Assembly (NCBI GenBank): GCA_937898205.1
Contig: CALEJC010000001.1
Span: forward strand, 1-5,283
Length of the DNA stretch: 5,283 nt
DNA from: an uncultured Bacteroidales bacterium
GTDB taxonomy: Bacteria; Bacteroidota; Bacteroidia; Bacteroidales; UBA932
Direction of reading: 5' to 3'
A program made the position numbers and the translations under genes. This document shows, piece after piece, positions 1-5,283 of this stretch. The notes beneath the pieces were generated by a model, which had not been told where the DNA came from, did not search any database, and saw only the letters and a list, made by a program, of their open reading frames with translations. The stretch's first letter is position 1, and each line of letters begins with the position of its first letter.

Positions 1-11
1 ATGGTTATAAA

Positions 12-1196
12 TTAACCAATTTTAGTTACCTGACCAGCACCTACTGTTCTACCACCCTCACGGATTGCGAAACGTAGACCCTCATTGATAGCAACTGGGT
101 AGATAAGCTCTACTTTAATAGTTACGTTATCACCAGGCATTACCATCTCAACACCCTCTGGAAGAAGAATCTCACCAGTTACATCCAAAGTACGGATGAA
201 GAATTGAGGACGATATTTGTTGTGGAATGGAGTGTGACGACCACCCTCTTCTTTCTTAAGAACGTAAATCTCTGCAGTGAAAGATTTATGAGGAGTGATT
301 GTACCAGGTTTAGCAATAACTTGACCTCTCTTGATCTCTTTTTTATCGATACCACGAAGAAGTAGACCTACGTTATCACCAGCCTCACCTTGATCTAGAA
401 GTTTACGGAACATCTCAACACCTGTAACAGTTGATTTTTTAGGCTCCTCACCAAGACCAATAATTTGGATCTCCTCACCAACTTTGATAACACCTGTCTC
501 AATTCTACCTGTAGCAACAGTACCACGACCTGTGATTGAGAATACGTCCTCAACTGGCATCAAGAATGGTTTCTCGTTATCACGTGGAGGAAGTGGAATG
601 TACTCATCAACAGCGTTCATAAGCTCCATAACTTTCTCCTCCCATTGAGGGTCACCGTTAAGAGCACCTAGAGCTGAACCACGGATAATTGGAGTGTTGT
701 CACCGTCAAAGTTGTAGAATGAAAGAAGCTCTCTAACCTCCATCTCTACTAGGTCGATCATCTCAGGATCATCAACAATATCAACTTTATTTAAGAATAC
801 AACGATTCTAGGAACGTTTACCTGACGAGCAAGAAGGATGTGCTCACGAGTTTGAGGCATAGGACCATCTGTAGCAGCACAAACTAGAATAGCACCATCC
901 ATTTGAGCAGCACCTGTAACCATGTTTTTAACGTAGTCAGCGTGGCCTGGACAGTCAACGTGTGCATAGTGGCGAGTCTCAGTTTGATACTCAACGTGAG
1001 AAGTGTTAATAGTAATACCACGCTCTTTCTCCTCTGGTGCGTTATCGATAGAGTCAAATGAACGAAGCTCTGATAGACCTTTTCTTGCTAGTACTGTAGT
1101 AATAGCAGCAGTTAGAGTAGTTTTACCGTGGTCAACGTGGCCAATAGTACCAATGTTAACGTGAGGTTTTTCCCTCTTAAATACTTCTTTTGCCAT
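12..1196 (-). CDS. tuf: Elongation factor Tu (EF-Tu)
   Basis: EF-Tu is the cytosolic GTPase that carries aminoacyl-tRNA to the ribosomal A site. The 394-residue protein is complete and of normal family length. The GTP-binding motifs are all present in order: GHVDHGKT at 19-26, RGIT at 59-62 (switch I Thr62), DCPGH at 81-85 (His85 is the catalytic histidine), NKVD at 136-139 and GSAL at 173-176. Domains 2 and 3 follow from about residue 210, including the conserved GRGTVATGRIETG and GGRHTPF stretches, and the protein ends VTKIG. The ATG at 1196 gives the canonical MAKE start. It has no Shine-Dalgarno motif; the leader is A/T-rich, as is usual in Bacteroidota. Codon choice is strongly skewed (Glu mostly GAG, Arg mostly CGT, Gly often GGT), fitting very high expression. 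The gene lies 59 nt after a tRNA-Thr and is probably cotranscribed with the four-tRNA cluster. A tRNA-Trp-secE-nusG continuation would be expected beyond the edge but is not visible. Confidence 0.99.
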   Translation of the reverse strand: MAKEVFKREKPHVNIGTIGHVDHGKTTLTAAITTVLARKGLSELRSFDSIDNAPEEKERGITINTSHVEYQTETRHYAHVDCPGHADYVKNMVTGAAQMDGAILVCAATDGPMPQTREHILLARQVNVPRIVVFLNKVDIVDDPEMIDLVEMEVRELLSFYNFDGDNTPIIRGSALGALNGDPQWEEKVMELMNAVDEYIPLPPRDNEKPFLMPVEDVFSITGRGTVATGRIETGVIKVGEEIQIIGLGEEPKKSTVTGVEMFRKLLDQGEAGDNVGLLLRGIDKKEIKRGQVIAKPGTITPHKSFTAEIYVLKKEEGGRHTPFHNKYRPQFFIRTLDVTGEILLPEGVEMVMPGDNVTIKVELIYPVAINEGLRFAIREGGRTVGAGQVTKIG

Positions 1197-1211
1197 AATA
1201 TTACGTAAATA

Positions 1212-1225
1212 AAGTTATCTAACTT
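1212..1225. repeat. 14-bp palindrome in the tuf leader
   Basis: The sequence aagttatctaactt is a perfect inverted repeat with 6-bp arms and a 2-bp centre, 16 bp upstream of the tuf start. A second, 8-bp palindrome (ttacgtaa, 1201-1208) lies between it and the start codon. The sequence shows the symmetry only. The palindrome could be a protein-binding site or chance in an A/T-rich leader. On the minus strand the right half contains TAACTTTA, one base short of the Bacteroides -7 consensus TAnnTTTG, but no TTTG lies at the right distance upstream. I do not call a promoter here. Confidence 0.4.
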
Positions 1226-1254
1226 AAAAATAGCCGGCTCCTGGACCGGCAATT
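1226..1254 (-). terminator. GC-rich hairpin with U-rich tail between tRNA-Thr and tuf
   Basis: Read on the minus strand, GCCGG (1250-1246) pairs perfectly with CCGGC (1237-1233) around an 8-nt loop, UCCAGGAG. Past one U-U mismatch, three more A-U pairs can form (1252-1254 with 1231-1229). UAUUUUU follows directly. This is the shape of a weak intrinsic terminator or attenuator. It could equally be a processing stem that separates the tRNA precursor from the tuf mRNA. The loop contains AGGAG, but it is over 40 nt from the tuf ATG, too far to act as a ribosome-binding site. Because tuf must be made at high level, partial rather than full termination is more plausible. The structure is seen directly; the role is inferred. 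Confidence 0.5.
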
Positions 1255-1255
1255 G

Positions 1256-1327
1256 AGCCGATGATGAGAATTGAACTCATGACCTCATCCTTACCAAGGA
1301 GGCGCTCTACCCCTGAGCTACATCGGC
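1256..1327 (-). tRNA. tRNA-Thr (anticodon GGU)
   Basis: This 72-nt tRNA decodes ACC and ACU. The acceptor stem is GCCGATG with CATCGGC, followed by discriminator U. The D stem is GCTC/GAGC, the anticodon loop TTGGTAA gives GGU at 34-36, and the T arm is ATGAG-TTCAATT-CTCAT. No CCA is encoded; the bases after the discriminator are CAA. The anticodon stem, CCUCC/GGAUG, has a C28-U42 mismatch at its second pair; the other four pairs are Watson-Crick. It is the last tRNA of the cluster and corresponds to E. coli thrT, directly upstream of tuf. Confidence 0.96.
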
Positions 1328-1335
1328 GATAGTTG

Positions 1336-1407
1336 AGCGGGGTAGGAGAATCGAACTCCCATTTCCAGCTTGGAAGGCTGGCATAATAGCCATTATACGA
1401 ACCCCGC
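1336..1407 (-). tRNA. tRNA-Gly (anticodon UCC)
   Basis: This 72-nt tRNA decodes GGA and GGG. The acceptor stem is GCGGGGT with ACCCCGC, followed by discriminator U. The D arm GTATAATGGCTATTA closely resembles that of E. coli glyT. The anticodon stem CCAGC/GCTGG is perfectly paired around loop CTTCCAA, which places UCC at 34-36. The T arm is GGGAG-TTCGATT-CTCCT with one G-U pair. No CCA is encoded. Eight bases separate it from the following tRNA-Thr(GGU). Confidence 0.96.
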
Positions 1408-1431
1408 TTGGTGGAAGCATCTCTTCCTTTT

Positions 1432-1517
1432 TGGTGGGCAAGGATGGATTCGAACCACCGAAGGTGAAAACCAGCAGATTTACAGTCTGCCCCATTTGGC
1501 CACTCTGGTACTTGCCC
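1432..1517 (-). tRNA. tRNA-Tyr (anticodon GUA), with encoded CCA
   Basis: This is a class II tRNA with a long variable arm, decoding UAC and UAU. The acceptor stem GGGCAAG/CTTGCCC is perfect. The D arm contains GTGGCCAAA as in E. coli tyrU. The anticodon stem GCAGA/TCTGC encloses CTGTAAA, giving GUA. The variable arm folds as GGT-TTTC-ACC, and the T arm is GGTGG-TTCGAAT-CCATC. The mature body is 1435-1517 (83 nt) with discriminator A, and the next three bases (1434-1432) read CCA. It is the only tRNA of the four with a complete 3' CCA in the DNA, though A/C-rich chance cannot be excluded. Confidence 0.96.
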
Positions 1518-1526
1518 AAAACATTG

Positions 1527-1600
1527 AGCCGATGGAGGGAGTCGAACCCCCGACCCCGAGATTACAAATCACGTGCTCTGGCCAACTGAGCTACATCGGC
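1527..1600 (-). tRNA. tRNA-Thr (anticodon UGU)
   Basis: This 74-nt tRNA decodes ACA and ACG. It shares the acceptor stem (GCCGATG/CATCGGC), position 8-9 TA, D stem GCTC/GAGC and discriminator U with the second tRNA-Thr in the cluster. The D loop is longer (AGTTGGCCA). The anticodon loop TTTGTAA gives UGU at 34-36. The anticodon stem CGUGA/UCUCG has a U29-U41 mismatch in its middle pair. The T arm is GGGGG-TTCGACT-CCCTC with one G-U pair. No CCA is encoded. It is the first tRNA of the cluster, 51 nt after the dxs stop, and matches the position of E. coli thrU. Confidence 0.96.
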
Positions 1601-1639
1601 AATAATGTTTATTTCAAAGTTCCCTTGTTTTTGGGATTG

Positions 1640-1669
1640 CAAAGATAAGAATTATTTCTTACTCGCAAA
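1640..1669 (-). promoter_or_regulatory. Candidate Bacteroides-type promoter for the tRNA-tuf unit
   Basis: On the minus strand, TATCTTTG (1647-1640) matches the Bacteroidota -7 element TAnnTTTG exactly. A TTTG (1669-1666) lies 18 nt upstream, close to the usual spacing of about 19-21 nt for the -33 element. Transcription would start about 30 nt before the first tRNA-Thr. The -33 element falls inside the last codons of dxs and the -7 element just after its stop, so the promoter straddles the dxs 3' end. The consensus is established for this phylum; use of this copy is inferred from position and match. Confidence 0.6.
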
Positions 1670-3523
1670 ATATTTTTTCAAACTTTTTTCAATTCCTGCC
1701 AAATTTATTCCACATTTAGCGTTCTGGTCACTCTGTCTCGCGTGTTTTATAAACTCGTCAGGGATACCAAGACCCTCAATCTTACCTTGATAGTCATAAC
1801 CCATCACACTCTCGCAGACCTCTCCATATAGGCCACCCTTAAGACAGCCGTCCTCCACTGTGATGATGTGCTTGTGCTTGGAAACAATCTCCTTAAGGCT
1901 ATCCACATCAAAAGGCTTCAAGAACTTAAAATCATAAACAGATACCTTACCCGGATATTCTGCCGCTGCCTTATGAGCAAGATTGACCACAGGACCGATG
2001 GCAATGATTGCCACTTCACTTCCCTCAGTCAACTTTTCTGCCTTGCCGATCTCCAGCTCCGGAGCCTCGACATCTCTCCATTCCACGCCTTCGCCCATAC
2101 CGCGCGGATACCTTATTATATAAGGGCCCTCAGTATAGCTATGCGCAGAGAGCATCAGCGCCTTGAGTTCCAGCTCGTTTCTAGGAGAAGATATGATGCA
2201 GTTTGGGATACAGCGATATGACGCCAGGTCGTAGGCTCCATGATGAGTAGCACCATCCTCTCCCACCAGGCCTGCACGATCAAAGCACAAAACCACAGGC
2301 AGTTTCTGAAGCGCCACATCATGTATAATCTGATCATAGGCTCTCTGGGCAAAAGACGAATAAATATTGCAGAACGGCTTCACACCGGACGCTGCCAGAC
2401 CTGCGGCAAACGTAACGGCATGCTCTTCCTCAATGCCGACATCATAAAAACGCTCAGGAAACTTCTCGGCCAGAAGATTCATCCCGCAGCCTTGAGCCAT
2501 GGCGGGCGTGATACCCACCACCTTAGGGTCTTTTTCTGCAAGCTCACAAAGCACTGCACCGAAAACATCCTGATATCTATCACGTGTGTGCCCTGCGACC
2601 ACCCTCTCACCGGTCTTAGGATCAAATCGTCCCGGTGCGTGCCAGGTGACAGGATCGGCTTCTGCCGGAGCATAGCCGTTGCCCTTGACGGTATTGCAAT
2701 GCAGGATGCGCGGGCCTTTGATATTTTTGATCTTTATCAGAGTTGTAATCACCTCCTCAAGATCAGTGCCGTCGATAGGGCCAAAATATCTAAATCCAAG
2801 CGACTCAAACAAATCACCACCAGAGCGCTTCACTGCCCAGGATTTGAGACTTCGGATCCAGCGCTGGATGAAATTTCTGAATGCGCCTTCACCAAGGAAG
2901 TTCCATACCCTGTTTTTAAATCTGTTATAGGAGCTGCTTGTGGTAAGTCTGAGCAAGTGCTCGTGCAAAGCACCCAGATTGCCATCAATCGATTGATTAT
3001 TGTCGTTGAGCACAACGAGGATATCCGCTCCGCTTGCACCGGCATTATTCATGCCTTCAAAAGCAAGGCCTCCCGTCATTGCACCATCGCCTATCAGGGC
3101 AACAACCTTTTGACTCAAGCCTTGAATCATCGCACCTTCGGCAAATCCCAATGCTGCAGAGATCGAAGTAGACGAATGTCCCACACCGAAACAGTCATAC
3201 TCACTCTCGTTGCGGTTAGGAAATCCGCTGATGCCCGACTCCGTCCTGAGAGTCTTGAACTCTTCTCTCCTCCCGGTGATAATCTTATGTGCATAGGCCT
3301 GATGTCCCACATCAAACACAAGCTTATCATCAGGAGCATCGTAGACATAATGCATCGCCACCACCAGCTCCACTACACCTAAGCTGGAAGCAAGATGCCC
3401 CGGCTTTTGGGAGCACACCTCAATAATATAGGATCTAATCTCCGAGCAAAGCTGCTTCAGTTGCCCGATATTCAGTTCTTTAAGATCTTTTGGACTATTA
3501 ATTTTATCTAAAAGCGGATACAT
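1652..3523 (-). CDS. dxs: 1-deoxy-D-xylulose-5-phosphate synthase
   Basis: DXS condenses pyruvate and glyceraldehyde 3-phosphate into 1-deoxy-D-xylulose 5-phosphate using thiamine diphosphate. This is the first step of the MEP isoprenoid pathway and also supplies thiamine and pyridoxal synthesis. I chose the ATG at 3523 (MYPLLDKI), giving 623 residues. It lies one base after the upstream transporter stop and fits the family N-terminus. An ATG eight codons earlier (3547) would overlap that gene by 23 nt. Visible motifs are His43, DVGHQAY at 71-77 (His74), GHSSTS at 115-120, the ThDP motif GDGAMTGG at 145-152 with Asn175, catalytic Glu366 in IEEEHAVT, DRAG at 415-418 (Arg416), Asp423 and His427 in EDGATHHG, and RYPRG with Arg474. 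The offset from the E. coli active-site residues is a constant 4 in the second half. The C-terminal transketolase-type domain is complete. No clear terminator follows the stop. The gene is probably cotranscribed with the MFS genes. Confidence 0.98.
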   Translation of the reverse strand: MYPLLDKINSPKDLKELNIGQLKQLCSEIRSYIIEVCSQKPGHLASSLGVVELVVAMHYVYDAPDDKLVFDVGHQAYAHKIITGRREEFKTLRTESGISGFPNRNESEYDCFGVGHSSTSISAALGFAEGAMIQGLSQKVVALIGDGAMTGGLAFEGMNNAGASGADILVVLNDNNQSIDGNLGALHEHLLRLTTSSSYNRFKNRVWNFLGEGAFRNFIQRWIRSLKSWAVKRSGGDLFESLGFRYFGPIDGTDLEEVITTLIKIKNIKGPRILHCNTVKGNGYAPAEADPVTWHAPGRFDPKTGERVVAGHTRDRYQDVFGAVLCELAEKDPKVVGITPAMAQGCGMNLLAEKFPERFYDVGIEEEHAVTFAAGLAASGVKPFCNIYSSFAQRAYDQIIHDVALQKLPVVLCFDRAGLVGEDGATHHGAYDLASYRCIPNCIISSPRNELELKALMLSAHSYTEGPYIIRYPRGMGEGVEWRDVEAPELEIGKAEKLTEGSEVAIIAIGPVVNLAHKAAAEYPGKVSVYDFKFLKPFDVDSLKEIVSKHKHIITVEDGCLKGGLYGEVCESVMGYDYQGKIEGLGIPDEFIKHARQSDQNAKCGINLAGIEKSLKKYFASKK

Positions 3524-3524
3524 T

Positions 3525-4868
3525 TTAACTATTTGCAGGAGCATCAAGTTTAAGTTCCGGATGCTTCTTTGATGAAGTAATCAAAAGAGCAGCCACAACA
3601 ACAGCTATTACACCAAGACAGATAAAAATATACTCAGCCTTAACAGCGGCAGCTTCTCCGGCTGTCGTGTTGAAGATACGACCCACAAATATAGGCACCA
3701 ACAAAAGGCCCATATTCTGAATCCAATACAAAAGCGAATAAGCGGTGCCGAGATTACGCTCAGGCACAATCTTAGGCACAGAAGGCCACATTGCAGAAGG
3801 CACAAGAGAATACCCTACGCCCAGAATCGCAATAGAGAAATATCCCCAGAACGGCACTCCACTAGGTGCAAAGCACAGAAGAAGATGAGCCACCACGACC
3901 ATCACTGCACCGATTATCATCCACCTTGTCGCCTTGCCAAACTTGTCCACGAGCGCGCCAAACAAAGGAGTAAACACCACAGTAAAGAATGGCAGCATTG
4001 TGAGCACCCATTTTGTGCTCTCCAGGTCCATTCCAAACCTCGGAATAAGGATGGATGTGCCAAATTTCTTAAACGAAATGATACAGCAATAGAAGAAGAC
4101 ACAAAGCAGTGCGATCATTATAAAGCGCTGATTGGTGAGCACCTTGATGATATCGGAAAACTTAAACTTATCCTCTTCCTTGACCTCTCCCCTCTTTATG
4201 CTGATGCCTCTTTGTTTATCAAAGCGCGCATCCATCGCCACAAAAATCCCCCACAGCAACACGCCCAGAAGGATGAGGCCGAGGCCAAAAACTGCAGGCC
4301 TTGAGGTTTCCGCAAGCGAATACATCTCGCCGGCGGCCTTCTCTGCCACCAGGACAGGAGCAAGAATAAATGCGGCGGCAGTGCCAAGTCGGGCCACAGC
4401 AACCTGTGCTCCCATGGCAAATGCGACATTGCGCCCCTTGAACCATTTGGCGATGGAGCGGGTAACTGCCACTCCGGCAATCTCGCTACCCAGGCCAAAG
4501 AGCATACAGCCCACATAGGCTATGATGAGGGAAGTCTGCGCCGGGAGACCGGAACGAAGCGCATACAGCACTACTCCTGCTCCCAGAGCCATCATCCCCA
4601 CAAATACAGATCCTATGATCCTGACTCCGAATATATCAAGCAACACTCCACAGATGACGAGTCCGCCACACACACAGAGGAAGCTATATCCCCCGGCATA
4701 AAAGCCATAGTCAGCACTATTCCAGCCCAGCTCCAGAGTTTCCGGATGCTGGAATATCTGCGACAATGTCGAGAACATGTCATCAAAAAAATAAGACGCA
4801 AACATCGGCACCATCAAGCAGACGAGTGCGATATAGCATAGAGCGCTGCTGTTTCGGAGTTTATTCAT
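3525..4868 (-). CDS. MFS transporter, MFSD1-like
   Basis: This complete 447-residue integral membrane protein has about 12 predicted membrane segments, split by a charged cytoplasmic linker at roughly 213-245. MFS motif A appears in both halves: GVLLDIFGVR at 74-83 and GALVDKFGKATR at 304-315. WFKGR (142-146) followed by ARLG (159-162), and the WPSVPKIVPE..LGTAY...IQNMG block at 361-387, resemble the animal MFSD1 family as I remember it. MFSD1 is a lysosomal dipeptide transporter, so a small-peptide or other organic solute is a possible substrate. The substrate cannot be read from the sequence. The ATG at 4868 lies 5 nt after the stop of the paralogous upstream transporter, and the stop is one base before dxs, suggesting one operon. 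The start has no Shine-Dalgarno motif. Confidence 0.9.
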   Translation of the reverse strand: MNKLRNSSALCYIALVCLMVPMFASYFFDDMFSTLSQIFQHPETLELGWNSADYGFYAGGYSFLCVCGGLVICGVLLDIFGVRIIGSVFVGMMALGAGVVLYALRSGLPAQTSLIIAYVGCMLFGLGSEIAGVAVTRSIAKWFKGRNVAFAMGAQVAVARLGTAAAFILAPVLVAEKAAGEMYSLAETSRPAVFGLGLILLGVLLWGIFVAMDARFDKQRGISIKRGEVKEEDKFKFSDIIKVLTNQRFIMIALLCVFFYCCIISFKKFGTSILIPRFGMDLESTKWVLTMLPFFTVVFTPLFGALVDKFGKATRWMIIGAVMVVVAHLLLCFAPSGVPFWGYFSIAILGVGYSLVPSAMWPSVPKIVPERNLGTAYSLLYWIQNMGLLLVPIFVGRIFNTTAGEAAAVKAEYIFICLGVIAVVVAALLITSSKKHPELKLDAPANS

Positions 4869-4873
4869 ATAAA

Positions 4874-5283
4874 TTACTTGATATTTGGTTCCTCAAGTCC
4901 GTAACCCTTGACTTTGTCTTCCTTCTTGAGCAGGAGGCTGAATAAGAATGCAAGCACACCAAATGATGAGAAGACAATCATAGGCACGAGATAACTGCCT
5001 GTGCTGTCACGAAGCGATCCGATGAGAAGCGGCACTGTGAAAAGACCGATATTCTGAACCCAGAAGATGAGACAGTAGGCGCTTCCAAGGATCTTCTCGT
5101 CGATAATCTTAGGTACTGATGGCCACAGAGCCGCAGGTACAAGCGAGAAGCTCACACCAAGCACCACGATAAGAAGCACGGCAAACCACTGCTTAGGGAA
5201 TACAGGAAGCAGGAATGCAAAGCTGAGGGGGCACACGATCATGATGATAGAGCCGAGCATCAGCATGCTTGCGCCCTTACCCT
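4874..5283 (-). CDS. MFS transporter, MFSD1-like, C-terminal part (cut by window edge)
   Basis: The reading frame is open to the window edge, where it begins (G)KGAS ahead of MLMLGSIIM, so only the last 135 or so residues are visible. The Met at 5266 is internal, not the start. The fragment matches the C-terminal third of the adjacent transporter. In the block SLVPAALWPSVPKI through WVQNIGL, 23 of 35 residues are identical to residues 354-388 of that protein. Four hydrophobic segments are seen, then a charged tail ending EEPNIK. This is a tandem paralogue, probably from an old duplication given the divergence outside the core block. The full length, and whether both copies carry the same solute, cannot be judged here. 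Confidence 0.88.
   Translation of the reverse strand, partial: GKGASMLMLGSIIMIVCPLSFAFLLPVFPKQWFAVLLIVVLGVSFSLVPAALWPSVPKIIDEKILGSAYCLIFWVQNIGLFTVPLLIGSLRDSTGSYLVPMIVFSSFGVLAFLFSLLLKKEDKVKGYGLEEPNIK

Noticed and set aside
1256..1600. The two similar tRNA-Thr genes as a repeat or attachment site
   Set aside because: The shared sequence is limited to acceptor stem, D arm and discriminator as expected for isoacceptors, and no integrase or foreign DNA lies between them.
1621..1636. Inverted repeat TCCC/GGGA after dxs as a terminator
   Set aside because: Only four base pairs form and no U-tract follows on the minus strand, so it is too weak to call.
1307..1648. Short open frames on both strands across the tRNA cluster
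   Set aside because: They are made of tRNA sequence; the tRNA folds explain the region.
2240..3382. A 380-codon open frame on the plus strand, antisense to dxs
   Set aside because: It lies wholly inside dxs, which has intact motifs along its length. The antisense protein is rich in Cys, His and Arg with no recognisable domain, as expected of a shadow frame.
3524..3547. Upstream ATG at 3547 as the dxs start
   Set aside because: It would overlap the transporter gene by 23 nt and add MMLLQIVK, which has no counterpart in the family; the ATG at 3523 fits better.
3885..4518. Plus-strand open frames antisense to the MFS transporter
   Set aside because: They overlap a complete transporter gene and encode low-complexity, His/Pro/Ala-rich products without known motifs.

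Overview
The window looks like ordinary chromosomal DNA from a member of the Bacteroidota, most likely order Bacteroidales. Three things suggest this: the EF-Tu protein sequence, the absence of Shine-Dalgarno motifs before the genes (A/T-rich leaders instead), and a match to the Bacteroides-type promoter (TTTG ... TAnnTTTG) in front of the tRNA cluster. The genus cannot be fixed from the sequence alone. Everything recognisable is on the minus strand, so the genes read from high to low coordinates.

In transcription order the layout is as follows. First comes the C-terminal third of a major facilitator superfamily (MFS) transporter (4874-5283, cut by the window edge). A second, complete MFS transporter of the same type follows after 5 nt (3525-4868). 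Next is dxs, encoding 1-deoxy-D-xylulose-5-phosphate synthase (1652-3523), whose start codon lies one base after the transporter stop. A 51-nt gap leads to four tRNA genes, Thr(UGU), Tyr(GUA), Gly(UCC) and Thr(GGU) (1600 down to 1256). After a 59-nt leader containing a GC-rich hairpin comes tuf, encoding elongation factor Tu (12-1196). Only 11 bases remain beyond the tuf stop.

There appear to be two functional groups. The transporter pair and dxs are packed tightly enough to be one operon, with dxs feeding the MEP isoprenoid pathway and thiamine/pyridoxal synthesis. The tRNA cluster and tuf form a translation unit that probably has its own promoter at the 3' end of dxs. The Thr-Tyr-Gly-Thr-tuf order equals the thrU-tyrU-glyT-thrT-tufB order of Escherichia coli, so this is an old conserved arrangement.

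I found no mobile element, CRISPR array, defence system or clearly new system. The points most worth a second look are a mispaired base in the anticodon stem of both tRNA-Thr genes, the hairpin with a U-rich tail between the last tRNA and tuf, and the tandem pair of MFSD1-like transporters. No gene-free stretch exceeds 300 bases.
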